NCBI GenBank assembly: GCA_010909165.1
Contig: MU008180.1
Span: 867,884 to 931,883, forward strand
Source: Anthoceros angustus
Lineage: Eukaryota; Streptophyta; Anthocerotopsida; Anthocerotales; Anthocerotaceae
Length of the DNA: 64,000 bases
Direction of reading: 5' to 3'
Position numbers and translations under genes: made by a program. The number at the start of each line of letters is the position of its first letter. Position 1 is the stretch's first letter. The notes under the pieces were generated by a model. That model searched no databases, was not told where the DNA came from, and saw only the letters and a list, made by a program, of their open reading frames with translations. Shown piece after piece: positions 1 through 12,540 of the stretch.

Positions 1-180
1 CGACCTCCTTGTTGATCGCCAAGATCTTCCGCAAACTCCTGACTAGAGTGACGTTGTCCAGGCCAATACACGTGCCATTCCCCACCAATTCCCCCGCCTC
101 CAGCCAGGCAAGTCCGGATAGCCGGTCACAATGTTGCGCCCACGAGGGTCCATGGCCCGACTCCGGCTTTTGGGTGCCAT

Positions 181-804
181 TGCTTTCTCCTCCTCTTGTT
201 GTCAGCCGGGCCGAGTCCACGGCACGATGTTCCTCCTCACGCTCCAACCTCGACTGAGCCGCTTGTCGACTGGCGCCCAAAAGATAGCGCCAGAGAGCCG
301 GATTATGAGCGCAAGGGACCGTGAGGATTGTCTGAGGTCGCAAATAAATGACCTCCTCCGGCCAGGAAGTAACCGCTGGGCAAGGCGCTCGTCCAGAATC
401 GCTGTGGGTCTGCATGGCTTACTCGACCCCACGCTCTTACTCGCCTTACGCTGCGCCAGGCGTGAATACCGCTATAACGGCCTCGCAAGGTTACGGCCCC
501 GCCCATCTGCATGCCCGACCTCCACTGTGGCCCACGTGGCGCCGCCTGCCCGTCTCACGCCCGCCTCCTAGGTTACTCGCGATTTATCCTGCTGACTGGA
601 GTGGGTTCCGGACTTATCTCATTCCCGTAGTCCGAGCTTGCCATAGTGGTACCGGGGTCCGTTGTTCACTCTGAGTCCGGAGTATACTCCGAGCCTCGTC
701 CAAGCGCCACCCCAATTTATTCCTCCTTTTCCGCCTTTATTTATCCTTCAATCCTAAAAACAAAACCCTACTTATTTCTTAACTCGTGAAGTGCATAGCC
801 CACA
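181..804 (-). repeat. LTR 1 of the gypsy family (shared LTR)
   Basis: On the minus strand the repeat starts TGTGGGC and ends AGCA, the usual TG..CA form. A purine-rich tract (GAGAAGGAG, plus positions about 808-816) lies directly upstream of the TG, as expected before a 3' LTR. On the other side, one base beyond the CA, a PBS-like TGGCACCCAAAAGC starts at 179, followed by leader sequence that matches the leader of the copy at 16,400. The LTR therefore has both 3'-LTR and 5'-LTR neighbours. Confidence 0.8.
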
Positions 805-1760
805 TACTCCTTCTCATCTGCTACGCCTCCGCCAACACTAATGACATTTCTTCACCCGCCACCCGCTCACCCGAGTGCAGCCTCCATCTAGCCGTGCGGA
901 TGGACCCGTCATATACTTGCACCACTTGGTACGGACCCATCCATCTCGTGAAGTTTGCTCGAAAATGCATGTAACGACTATCATAAAGGAGGGCCAGTCC
1001 CTTCCTTTACATACTCCCGATTCCGCACGATCGTGCCAAATCTTTCACTGGTTTTGCACCAATCATCTTCACCGAGCTTCTTCCCCGTCCTCCGTAACAA
1101 ACCCCAAGAGTCGCCGAGCCGGCTTTCCTCCGCCGCCTCCCTTCCATCATTACTCAAAAGTGGGCACTTCAAACTCCACCGCATTACGGAGAGTGTCCGT
1201 AGGTCAAGAAGCAGGTCCGCACCTTCCTCTGTCGTCCTAACGCCCATGCGGATGGCGCTTGGTATCCTGGGCTCATGAGTTCATCGTGAGTTTATTCAGA
1301 TCCCGCAGATGAGCCCATTTGTCTTCTCCGTCACCCCATTGGCCTTGTAGGATTGTGGTGCTCATGATTGATGCAAATACTCCATGGCGCCACCATCATT
1401 AAGGAAATGGGTTCCCCTATCACTTACCAACATGGACATCCGCATCTGTTATGATGTTCTCATGACAGAATTTGGCCAGATTTTGGTGAGTCCGCTCTTG
1501 TCGCCACCGCCTACCCACCGGTGCAGAGTCCGCTGCCACCGTGATGTATCTCCTTTGTGTGTCTTGTCGAGGTCAGATAGGTCCAACAAAGTCAATACCC
1601 CACTTTTCGAAGGTGCCGCCAATATCCATTTAGCGGCCACCGTGTCGCTTGGCTTTCCGATCCGCCGACAAGCATCACACTTCTTCACAAACCGTGGGTG
1701 TCCCCATACATTGTTGGCCACCGATCCCGCCTAAAAATCTTTTGGTGGTGACCGCGTAGT
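805..1760 (-). pseudogene. gypsy integrase region (broken)
   Basis: On the minus strand the zinc-binding end is visible as FVKKCDACRRIGKPSD (about 1,690-1,640). Then come fragments of the catalytic core (DRGTHFLNDG at about 1,400, KANGVTEKTNG near 1,340) and a C-terminal part with the GPY-like word WMGPYQVV near 930. These match the gypsy integrase order HHCC, DDE core, GPY/F. Several frame changes separate the pieces. The enzyme would insert the cDNA copy into the genome. Confidence 0.8.
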
Positions 1761-2029
1761 GTCCTCCCCAATCCTTCGTGCATTCCTCGACGACCGCCTC
1801 CTCTCTCGCCGGCCAGGTACCTTCGCTCTACTCCGTCCCTAATTTGAACACACACCTGTGTACATTCTCAAGGGTCGAGCATAGTGCACGAATGCCTCCT
1901 CCGCCCACGAGTCGATTGGAAGCTCCATTCCCTGAGGTACCGCCTATTTCTTCAGAGGCCTGGACGGCGACCCTCCCTTCTCCGCTCGCTAAGGCCGCTC
2001 GTAGCGGGGTTCGGCCCGGGCTCCGTTGT

Positions 2030-3290
2030 ACTTTTACCGCAACCAATGTCTCATCCGGAACGCATCTTCCCGATCTCTCAACACCGCCTGCTTTCAATCG
2101 CGACAGAAATCAGATTTTGGTGCGCCTCCTTGTCTTTCCACTTCAACGTGAACTCGCAGAACAATATCCACCTTGCTATCCGTCCGACAGTCCGCCTTTA
2201 TTCACCGATGCTTCAACAAGAAGTGGTCTACATAGAACACAAACTCACCGGTAGTAGTAGGAATTTCTCGACAAAGATATACCATACCCAAGGCTTCGGC
2301 CTAGTTGTGTATTGCCCGCGGTGAGCCGGTAGTATACGGATAATCCTTCTTGTCGTCCTTCCGCTCAAGACTACTCCGATAGCAAAAGCGACACTACATA
2401 CATACATGAAATTTCTGCCCCTGTCCTCTAGAACCCAAGGCTACTAAGGTGTTCAGAATCCCGGCCTCCTCTCCTCCCGTGACTGTCCAAACCTCCTCCT
2501 TCCGCAGAGTTCCGCCAACTTAGCCGCCTTCGAAAGTCCTTAATAAACCGCGGTAGTATCCCACCATTCCTGTGAAACCTCTCATTCCTTTAGGTTCTGC
2601 TCGGCCGGAGAGATGGATGACCTGACCTTGTCCCGTCCACCTCGATTCCCCGCCGACACCCGATGTGTCCCAAAGATTCCCTCCCATTCCAAAGTAGCAT
2701 TTCTCGTGTAGGCTCAATTGAGTCTCCCAGCGCCCAAGCACCTTCTTAGATGTCCAAGGTGTTTGTCCCGCCCCCCATGCACAAAAATCATCCAGAATAT
2801 CTCCATGAAGTCCTCGAAGTCACTAAGACGTTGGTCACCATACGCATGAACGACCTCGGCCCGGCCATCCCAAAGGCACTTCTCTTGTAGGCAAACGACC
2901 CCACTCAGAGTGAAGGTCGCCTTGTCCCAAATCACCCCTTAGGTGCAATTGGTTGTATCCGAGTAGCCATCCAGAAGGAGTAAGTAGTCCGTCCACCCAC
3001 CTTGTCCAAAATGTCGCTCACGAATGGCATCGGAAGTGGTCCTTCTCCGCTATGGCTGAGCTTCCTCCAATCTTGGCATACCCGAATTTGTCCGGCGCTT
3101 GGGAACCACCACACCCAGGCGACCCACTCTGCTGACGATGGGGAAAATGATGTCCGCCTGTGTACTTATCAAGGACCTCCTTCACCTTGATTTGGGGTTG
3201 ATTGAGCTTGATCTTGACCGGCACCGCCTCCGGCTTCAAATCGATCTTATGCTCTCCCACTTCTTCTAATGCCCTTCATGTCCGTGACCT
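2030..3290 (-). pseudogene. gypsy reverse transcriptase and RNase H region (broken)
   Basis: Minus-strand fragments follow the RT order. GEHKIDLKPEAVPVKIK lies near 3,250, then RVCQDWRKLS and PMPFVSDILDKVGGRTTYSF near 3,080-2,980. EIFWMIFVHGGRDKHLGHLR lies near 2,800 where the catalytic aspartates are expected. ETQLSLHEKCYFGM is near 2,720 and GFTGMVGYYRGLLRTF near 2,560. RNase H-like words (EALGMVYL, FVFYVDH) lie at about 2,300-2,230. The pieces are in several frames. The catalytic DD pair is not legible, because the fragment reads WMIF where a YxDD/FxDD box is expected. Confidence 0.85.
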
Positions 3291-3299
3291 TGAAGGAAC

Positions 3300-6200
3300 A
3301 CCTCAAAACTCCCCAAAGAAATGCTTTAGTCCTTCCTTCAGTCCGGAGGCATGCCTTTCTTAAACTTCGTGAATTTGCCTCGGCCGACCTCCACTTCTTC
3401 CACGCCGTCCGGTTCACTGCCTCGCTCGCCAAACCCCTCGCCCTCTCCTCGGGATCGCCCTCTCGCATCCCCATTCCTCAAGAGCTTGAGGTGAATCGTG
3501 TTACCTTCGATGTCCGCTTCCTTGGTCCGACTGCCTCCCCTCAGCCGGTCCGACCTCCTCACTTCCTTCCTCCAAATGCTGTGGCGACTCAAAACAATCA
3601 ACCACTTCCGCGCCAAAGGCATCCCACGAGTCCATCTCCTCCTGACCGGATCGGCGAAAGGGTACGCCTCCTGAGCTATCTTGTCTGCCGCTGGAGTCCT
3701 CCACGAGGTATACCCTTCTGTAGTGCTCACGCTTCCCACAATAGGTGTCCTTGCTCCAGTGATAGCAACCTCCCTTCTCGCACCTTAGGGTCCCACCCAC
3801 CGCTTGAAGTGAATCTCCTTCCTTCCAAAGTGTAGCTTGTCTGGCCAACCCTGCCCATAAAGAACACCTCATACCCTAATGGTCCGCCGGTTTGATCACA
3901 ACAAAATCCAGCCAGGTGCAGGCCATGGTGGCCAAGACTCCTAACCCCCGCACGGATCTCTTCTTGACATGTCCGCCATTCTCGTAGTCTTCTGAGGGTT
4001 CAAGGATGTGAAGCCCAATCGCCGGATGATGAGGTTGACTGACCGTGTCCAACGACATCCTTGATGATACATCCAAATCTCCACTTGTACCATCGGGCGC
4101 CTGGGTCCGTATGGGACACCACCTCACTTCCACCGTACCCTTCCCTTTGGTGCTCACGAGGTGGTTTCCTAACGCGAGACTTTTGCTCAGGTTATCCTCA
4201 CTGCCGAAGGACACAAGGTGTCATTCATCATCGTCCCACATTAAAGGGGTGAGGCTTCTACCCCCAATCGAGGATCCCGCTGGCCCCTCATCCTCTCCCC
4301 GTCACTGTTCGTATTCTCCGGATGCTTATGATTTCTCCTCGCAACATCTCGCCACCTTGACCACGCCCGGAAATCGCCGCTGAGGCACCGCTTTCCCCTG
4401 CCCCTGCACGGAGAACTTCCTTCGGTAATCCTCCCAGAGCCGCCTGCCCCTCCTTCATCGGCCGGATCCTCCGCCGGTATTTCCGCTGATTGCTTTTCCT
4501 CAAGGCCCGTGACGCTCTCCATTGTTCTTCTTCAACGGCGCCTTTCTCGCCGCCTCCTTCCTTCGGCCACGAGTAGACACCTCCAAGATTTCCACGCCTC
4601 CCTTCCTTTCGCCACCGTACCTTCTTCTCTTTCCATCTCGCACTGGAATCTCTTCCCACTCCGCCAATCGAGCATCTTCGACCGCCGCACGCAGCCTTAG
4701 GAGGTGGCGTTGGTGGTCGGGTTCTCCGCGTGGCATATCGCACTGCGCGGTTGGGACATAGCGCATCGTCATATGCCCAGCTGGCCGCCACACCCGTCAA
4801 GTCCCCATTACCCCGCCTCTGGGTACGGACACTGGAGTAATGGCCAGATTCTAGCCCACTGCACTACCAGACGGAGGATACCTCGGTCGGGGCTCGCTGA
4901 TTGACGGACCTCCGGCTGACTGACATGGTTTTGGGATATCGCGCCTGAGGGGCTTCTGCACTGATAGGCCTCTTCCCATTGCTCCTCGCCTCCTCATTCG
5001 TAGTCCACTTGATGCACCGCCTTGAGGGGCGCTTGATTTCGAATGGCCGGGCACACGACACCGTAGATGCTCGCACCGTAGTCGTTTTCCGCCGCCCCTT
5101 AACCCGGTTTATCGCCAGTCCTCTACTCTCTTTATCACTTTTTCCAGTCCTCCCGCACTGCCACCTCCTTTGAGGGAGTCGGGTCCGTGGAGCTTCTGAC
5201 CGTGCACACCGTCACCACCTCCTTTAGCCGCTTTCTTGCTTCTTCATGGGATACTCCTCGCTAGAGACCGCCTCTTCTTCTGGACGATCCTCCTCCAAGA
5301 CACCTCCGATTGGTCTTCCTCCTCCTCTCAAGACTCTTCCTCCTGAGTCTCGAACCCCGCTTCTTCTTCTTCTTCTTGCCTTGAGCGGATTTCTTTATCC
5401 TCCGAGCGATTCCTCGTAGTTTCGCCGCCCGACCTTTGCCCACGCCCTTCCTGCCAGCAGCAGGACGTGCCCTGGTTTGGCTAGACCGCCAACCACCGCA
5501 TCTGCATCGTGGTATGGGTTGATGCCGATCCTCGTGCATAGAACCGCTGTACGAGCATTTTCTCCTTCTTCCCTCGCCTGATTTTCCAACTTTGATAATA
5601 CATACCCTCCCGGTCGATCCTCAAAACCGCTCTAAGAAGGCATTTTCAAAGCTTCAAACGAGGCGGGGCATTCTCCTGGTGTATTTCTCCGACATTGAGC
5701 ACCCCTGAGAACCCTTGAAAAGCCGGATGAGCCGCCGCCCTCTCCGCTAGTTGGCTTTGGACATGAAGTCCTCCACAAAGGTCTCCGCATCCCGCCTCCT
5801 TCTTCCCTCCGAATATGGAGTACGCTTGTTTGGTCGAGTAGGGGCCATGGTCCGCCATCGTGGCGCCTACCTTCTTCCGCCTGCACCTCGACTCACCTTG
5901 GTCCGACACCGACCACGCTCTCCTCCTCCGATCGACGGTCCTCTCGCTGGGTTTGACGCCTCCTCCTCGCTCGGAGAGCACGCGAGGTGACCACGTCCGA
6001 TCCTCCCGACGGCTTCACTTTGACCGCCGCCCACCGCCACGCATTCACTTACCTTCTTCCTAAGGACGCACTTTGCAGCACTACGCATCGATTTCATTCC
6101 CGGCACCAAGGCGCCAAAATGCTGGGCGGGTCTTTTGTTGACTGGACAGCCGGGCGCCGCATACAACTCGATGTCGTTGTAGTATAGATGAGTTCCGCTC

Positions 6201-7255
6201 CAGCAGTAATGATAGTCTTTCCGTTTTGCCCTTGACCTCTCTTACTCAGAGTAGGCAGGGGTAAGTGCAGGCCCCAAGACCTTCTCGAGGTCGCTGCGTT
6301 GGTACACCGCGACAAATCTTATGCTCGGCCTCCCGCCGAGTTCGCTTGTGGCTCGGCAGCCCGCCGTCGGGTTATTGCATTTTCGGCACTGTCTGGCCGG
6401 GTGGAGCCGCCAACGCCCTCCCAAGATCGCCTCCCCGCGGCTTACCGCCCGAGGGGGCACCAAAAGGAGGGAAGGGGAATCTCCTCCCAAACTTCCTGGG
6501 TGGTGAGGGGTCTGCCTGCATTTATGGAGTCCGGAATCCCTCCCGCCCGTCCCTCCCGAGTCCGCTTGGTCTCGGCTGACGACTCCCACCTCGGCGCCCT
6601 TGCACGCCTATTCGGGTGGCCTCCACCCCTCCCGAGCGCCCGCTCAAGCTCCTCCTTCAGAGCTCGAAATGTCCCATACGAATGATGCATGGTCACCATG
6701 GCGGGCTTCTCGCCTTAGCTTCATGCGCCTCCGATCGAACCTAAAGATAATCCTTCCTCACCGCCTTCTTCCTCACCGAGCGCACGCAGTGAATACTAAC
6801 AGGTTATCACCAAGGTGATCCACCTTGGTGAGGTGTTCCAATGGACACGATCCGCCATCTTTACTCGACCGTCTGCAGACGGATATCAACCATCCGCTGG
6901 TTGTCCGCTGCCTGTGCCTCAAAGATCGCTACGGGGCGGCCCTATCTTCCCTTCGCCTTAAGGGGCTCTCGCACCACGCCCCTTCTTCCTCCTTCTGCCA
7001 CAGAGTCCTCGGGACCTCCCAAGGTCCATCGCCTGGCCCTCCCGGAGGTTCTTGGATCGAACCTCCTTGCCGTCACCGCCAGCATCTTCCCGGCAAACTC
7101 CCCGACGAGTGACGCCTCCAAGGTCCGCACGGAATACATCCAGCCATTCCCCCACCACCCCTCGCCTCCTCCACCTGTGCCCAAGTCCTGGAGCGCACAC
7201 AATGTCAGGCCCACGAGGGTCCATGGCCCCGACTCCGCCCGCTTTTGGGTGCCAT
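3300..7255 (-). pseudogene. gypsy gag/protease and leader region (broken)
   Basis: This stretch lies between the 5' LTR and the RT region, so it should hold leader, gag and protease. I see only short charged minus-strand frames and could not identify a zinc knuckle or a protease active site with confidence. The part 6,455-7,255 is homologous to 15,627-16,408 in the second gypsy copy, which supports its assignment. The sequence is rich in CCTCC and CCG words on the plus strand, and the frame changes are very frequent. Confidence 0.55.
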
Positions 7256-7919
7256 TGCTTCCTCCTCTGTGGTCAGAATGGCCGGGCCGTGAGTCCGCAC
7301 GATGTTCCTCCTTCGCCGTCACGCTCCAACCTTGACGCTGGCCTTTGTCGACGGGCGCCCCAAAAGATAAAGGCCAGAGAGCCTGGACAGTGAGCTAAGG
7401 GACCGCGAGGATTGCCTCTGAGGCAGAACAAATGACCTCCTCCCTACTGTGGAAGTAATCACCGGGCTGAAAGGCGCTTGTCCGAGAATCGCCAGGGTCC
7501 GCATGGCTTACTCGACCCCACGCCTGGCTTACTGCCTTACGCCAAGCTTCGGGCGCGAATACCGCTATAACGGCTCGGTGCAAGGTTACGGCCCCGACCT
7601 ACTGCATGCCCGACCTCCACTCAGGCCGCCCACGGCGCCATTGCTCTCGTCTCACGCCCGCCTCCTAGGTTACTTTCCGCGATTTATCCTGTTGACTGAG
7701 TGGGTTCCGGACTTATCCTCACATTCCGGCGAGTCCCGGAGCTTGCCATAGTGGTACCGGGGTCCGTTGTTCACTCCCGAGTCCGAGTATACTCGAGCTC
7801 AGTCCGCTGCCCAATTACCTATTCCTCCTTTTCCGCTACTTATTTATCCTTCAATCCTAAAAAAATGTAAACCCTACTTATTTCTTAACTCCCAGGGAAG
7901 TTGCAGACAGCCCCTGGCA
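7256..7919 (-). repeat. LTR 2 (5' LTR of the gypsy element)
   Basis: Homologous to LTR 1 and LTR 3 over its length. It begins right after the word GGGTGCCA, which is the PBS-like sequence read on the other strand. The outer end is diverged: where LTR 3 has GTGCATAGCCCCACA this copy has an altered stretch ending near 7,919, so that border is approximate. Confidence 0.75.
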
Positions 7920-8589
7920 GCCACGAGGCGTTTACGATGGTTCCCTCTCGAATCAGAGGCTGGGGAGTCTATCCGTGGCACGGGCCAGGCGAAAGGCGTG
8001 AGGCGAGCATTAGGGAGGGAGGGCACAGGCATGATTTGTCGCAAATGGCGAGCGAGGCGGGACAGCTGGACATAAGTCCCGCATGTGCGCCGGCGCGTCT
8101 GCGAAGGCGCGAGGGAAACTCAGCAAGGGAGAGTGAGGTGGAGGTTGTGGGGAAAATCGGATCGCAGGCGTAGGGCCAAGAGCGAGAGGGGTCCCAGGGG
8201 CCGTAGGGCGAGGCAAGAATCGCGGAGGGCCGCTGATTTTAGGAGTCGCGATAGCTTAGGACCGGGTTTTTCGGGCGAGGGATGGGGAGTTCCATCACCA
8301 GAGTCATTGTTGCTTAGATTGGTAAGGGGCGCCGCAGGAGCTACAATTTTAGACCCAAAGAGAAGTGAGTCAGGTTGGACACGATGTATAAGAGACCCTT
8401 TGGGTGTCTCTCAAAGATGCATTTGTGTGAACTTCCGCATCGAATCCTCGGGGTTGATTGAGACGTCGTCAAGATCAAACCCGCAAGACCGCCTTCTCAC
8501 AAGAAGACCGGAAGATCCTCGGATAGTCGAGAGTGAGTGGCCAAGCTCCAGTCTGGGACAAGAATGGTGAGGGGCGCCCAACATGCGCC
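7920..8589. other. Unassigned spacer between LTR 2 and X copy A
   Basis: About 670 bp with no counterpart at the equivalent LTR 3/X copy B junction, where only about 46 bp intervene. It is purine-rich on the plus strand and contains two similar GGGGCGCC-bearing words near 8,325 and 8,570. No gene was recognised. Confidence 0.4.
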
Positions 8590-9239
8590 GAGAAGAAGGG
8601 GTTGCCGTGAAAGTCTGGGGTGAGATCGCACCCAGTGAATCGCCCAGGCATCGACTGGCCTCGTCCCTCCTTCCAACAAGCCGCCCATCGAACGTGTTTA
8701 ATTCTATGAGGAGGGGTCCTGTGGCCCGTGGTGAGGTCTGTGGTGGCCCGGGAAAAGGGAGAGAGACGGTATACATGCGTGAGAGGTTCTCAAGAAGAAG
8801 AGGGTATGCCGTGGTAAGGAATTGTGGTTGCGCTTTGAGGAAACGCGAGTAATAGAAAGAGGGGGGAAAAGCGAGAGTGAGATCAAGAGGGGTCGACACC
8901 GGCGAGTCGTCATGATTCTCGATCGAGTGCCTAATTCCCGAAGTTCTCGAGTACCTGACCCCTAGGAGTGAATTAGAGTAGATGTGAGTCTGTGTGCGTG
9001 TGTGTGGAAGACCGACCTGAGACCTCATTCCGAAGTGACTACGGTAGTCACGACGCCAAGACGCGGCGGGCGGGCCCGCCTGTGGTTGAGTCAACCACCG
9101 CGTGGCGGAACGCGCCACTACAGGCGAACCCCCGCGACGGTACGAGTCCTCCATGCTGGGTTTGCCCGAGAGTGGGTGGTCTGTAGGGTAAACGCTGGCC
9201 AGGTAGGTTAGACAATCAGAGATTAGCTCATCTTGACAC

Positions 9240-9610
9240 AAAACCATTCCCTTGGATCGAATCCTGATAACGACATACAGAGGGTAAATGTGGCCTTGCC
9301 CTTTGGACGCAAAACCCATTCCACATGACATGAAGACAAATTGGAAGGGTCCCATTCGCAGTTGCTGAGGCTGTAGAGGGTAATTATCACGTGGAAGTAG
9401 GGCCACGCTACTGAGCTTCTAAACAAGGGAAGGCTTGGGCAACGGTGCACCACGTGGTGCGAGGCCAAAGTCGAGATGCCGGAGCAAGCCAAGCTGGATC
9501 CCCACAACAAGAACGAGGTTGTCAAGTATTGGGTAAGCCCTACAAAGGCAGCCACGCTAGAAGAAGCCCTAGAGGCACGGACCAAACGAATTGTAGGTGG
9601 CTAGACTGGA
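9240..9610 (+). pseudogene. X plus-strand ORF remnant, copy A
   Basis: Counterpart of the better-preserved stretch in copy B (17,690-18,080). Frame-broken text resembling DPHNKNEVVKYW and ARTKRIVG is visible. The family is not recognised. Both copies keep the same order of words, which suggests former coding sequence. Confidence 0.4.
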
Positions 9611-10975
9611 CAATGGAGAGACTTGAATGGACAAAATTGGGAAACTTGACTCAATGTTGGACAATTTTGACGTTTTCACTAGTGAATCAAGAGAGCCTCC
9701 GCATGCATAGGGAGAGCCTTCCTTTCAACACACACTCCCGAGCACGCAAGAACAAACATGGGCCGGAAAATAGTCTCTCCGACATGATACACCTCTAGTT
9801 TCCCGCTTTCTTGATTCCTTCTTGGAGACTAGCTTGACTGCACGGATTGTGTATCCTCACTCTCATCTTCCGTGGGCCACCGATGTCTATGATCACCGAT
9901 CGTCACTGGACGTGGGTAGTCTCTCAAGCATCAGCCCGGATCCGGCTGCCGGATCACCGCCAAATGACCACGCAGTCTTCCGGACACTTGCCCAAGAGGG
10001 CTGCGAGCCATGAATGGTCTTCACCGCCATCCGCCTCCGGTATCGCTCCAACCCCGTGCCCGCCATCGCACCCACACTCCTCCGCACCGCACCGACACCC
10101 GCCTCCCGCCATCGCCGCGACCGCTACCGCCATCAAAGCAACACCGCACCCATCTCCGCAGCCATGGCTCACTTGCTTCAAGCTTACATCGTACAAACCT
10201 CTCGACGGGGTTTTCACCGGATTTTGCGTTAGAGCTTATCACCCGCAATGCCGCAATTCGCAAAGTGCTCCATATTCATGGAGTGCATCGAGACCTTTGC
10301 GTGTGAAGATGGTTACCGCACCATGGTATTTAGAAGTCGGATCAAGGTCATTTCGTGAAGGCATGGGCATATGTCCTAGTTTCCCTCCCTCACAAGCTCT
10401 TTAAAGGACTCATGCGTCCGAGTCCAAGACATACAATAGCCGGCCTCCTTCCACTGCTCCAACAAGGGGAACTTCTCACGGTTGAAAGAAGGGTGACCTC
10501 GGAATCGTAGTCCAAAGTGTACACACAACCATCCTCCACGGAGTAGTATTGGCCCACAACTACCTTGTCACCGGGAGGAAGTTTTGCTTGCTCCATGGAT
10601 GTAATGTGCTCCGTGGTCACATGCACGCAACAGTGCATTTTGCCAAATAAAAACTTGAACCTTCATCCCTAGGATCCGTGACGCACTGTAAAGTTGTCTC
10701 CAAGCTCTAAGAGGTGCGAGTTCGAGACATCCTCATTTGCAACCTCGTCACAGAAGGCGGCCCATCCTCTCAGGAGCATTTAGCAATGGTGCGGTCACGG
10801 TCCGAATTCGACCAGGATCCCTATTGTCCTCAGTAATCGAATGCCGGATGTAGGGGCATCGACTCACATGCCGCATGGTCACCGCCCATGCAAATAGCAA
10901 AAACACGCTAGATGCCGTGATCTTGAGCCGAGGGTTGGTTGCATCCACGAGTCCCCGTAAATGTTGTGCATGCCT

Positions 10976-12190
10976 TTAGAACCCGGATTGGTGCACACCC
11001 ACCGTCATGCGGTTGACTTCATTCTTTCCCACCAACCAAAACCTCTCTGCACGCCGCCACTTGCATAGGAGGATGCCCCATGAGATATCGAACGCAGGAA
11101 CTCGACAACGTCGACTGCAGCCTTGCCGGTGATGCCTCTTCTCCACGTAGTCCCTCTTTAATATGGCACCGCCCCATCGTGCTCCCCTTCCGTGTCCCGA
11201 CCCAAAATAACTCAAAGATTTTGCATCCCCGTTAGACCGGGTACCGCCACAAAATAGCTTGGTCTCGCAAGCCTTAAACCGAAGTCGCACCATCCGACCA
11301 CATCCAATGCTCCCGTGGCCTCTTGTATCCATTGGACAGCAACATCCTGTAGCATAAGGGCATCTTTGGACAAAGAGAGTGTCGTCGTCATGTCATCACT
11401 AATGTAAAAGTGGTAAAACTTTTGAACATTGCAATAGGGGTCCTCCTCTACCACCGCCCCATCCGCATATATGTAACATGGACTAGGATAGTCACTTGAT
11501 CACTATGCCGTGCATTGATTGTATCTCGCTCGAACTTGGAAAGCATAGTTAGAAGTCCATAATGAAACTATCACATCCTCGAAACCAATCAATGCATTCA
11601 AACCTGTGGCTTGCCATCTTTGGACGTAATCATGTGAAATGAAGGCAGCCAGCTTATCTTGAAGGAATTCAATCATCGCCAAGGATGAGTTTCCCTATAG
11701 ACTAGCTTTATTACGGGTCTTAGAGGTTCCGGTCCTCATTCACTCCCACTGGTACTCAAAGCACCGCCACTTCAGCCACCTCCGCAAAAATTGCTTGTGA
11801 AACCTCCTTAGGACAGAGGGCCAGCTTAGAAACTCCACAAGCGCGCATTTACCAAGCAAACATTTTCGCCTATGCCCTCATCCGGTGCTCTAGGACATAA
11901 AAGATTGCACCATCTCGCGGACGGAGGTAAAACATCTCCGAGGAGCGTAGCACTTGTCCCCTCCTCGGGTTTCTCTCCACACACCACCGCACGCCGCACG
12001 TGAGGTGCACTTTGATGTGGCACTGCGTAGCAAGTTCAGGCGTCCTTCAAAAACGCCATCTCGACATGGTACCTACAACAATGTATATTTCTCTTGTGGA
12101 CTTGATGAAGAAGGGCTTATTTCTCAAATGCTCGTTGGCCAATGTTGATGTTCGGATGCTCCTTCGAAAGCGCAAAAAACTCCTGCAGAT
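10976..12190 (-). pseudogene. X transposase-like ORF remnant, copy A
   Basis: Minus-strand fragments match those of copy B in the same order: a KEL-rich N-terminal part near 12,150, EEDPYCNVQKFYHFYISDDM near 11,440, and a glycine-rich GHGR..HDG..ILKR box near 11,180. FWLVGKNEVNR follows near 11,020. The GHGKG..DG.G...KR pattern after an SDG-like word recalls an uncharacterised transposase-like family that I associate with mosses and lycophytes, but I cannot name it. Many frame changes interrupt it. Confidence 0.5.
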
Positions 12191-12299
12191 CAAACACGAC
12201 AATGCATGCTCGAACACAACCCTCTAAAGAGCCACATGAAGTGCCTCCCTCTCAAAGAAAGTGAGCCTGGACATCCTCAAGTGAACTGGGTCTACAAAG

Positions 12300-12540
12300 A
12301 AATGAGCATTGCATACAGATGAAATGAGCAAGAGCAAGAGCAAATGAGCATTGCACCCAGAACAAATGACCAGAGGCCAGCGCAAATGAGCATTGCACCC
12401 AGAACAAATGACCAGAGACCAGCGCAAATGACCAGGAGCCAGCACAAATGACCAGGAGCTAGCGCAAATGCCCAGAAGCCAGGACAAATGACCAGGAGCC
12501 ATGGCAAATGACCAGGAGCCAGAGGTACTGACCAGAGCAA
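12300..12540. repeat. Minisatellite CAAATGACCAGGAGCCAG, X copy A
   Basis: About ten or more imperfect units of roughly 18-21 bp built on CAAATGACCAGGAGCCAG, with variants CAAATGAGCATTGCACCCAG. The matching array in copy B (20,810-21,010) has CCGAG in place of most CCAGGAG words. Confidence 0.85.

Larger units (their letters stand above)
181..7919 (-). mobile_element. Ty3/gypsy LTR retrotransposon, both LTRs present
   Basis: Minus-strand retroelement of about 7.7 kb. Going from high to low coordinates, the 5' LTR is followed by a primer-binding-site-like word, a gag region, reverse transcriptase, RNase H, integrase and the 3' LTR. This domain order (RT before integrase) is the Ty3/gypsy order. 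No chromodomain was seen after the integrase GPY/F-like segment. The reading frames are broken every few dozen codons, so no intact polyprotein remains in this sequence. The LTRs (181-804 and 7,256-7,919) are recognisably the same but differ by many small indels. The lineage within gypsy is undetermined. Confidence 0.85.

Noticed and set aside
8411-9406. 331-codon minus-strand open frame
   Set aside because: It crosses the spacer/X border. The collinear frame in copy B is different in detail, and the true coding sense here seems to be on the plus strand (9,240-9,610). No domain.
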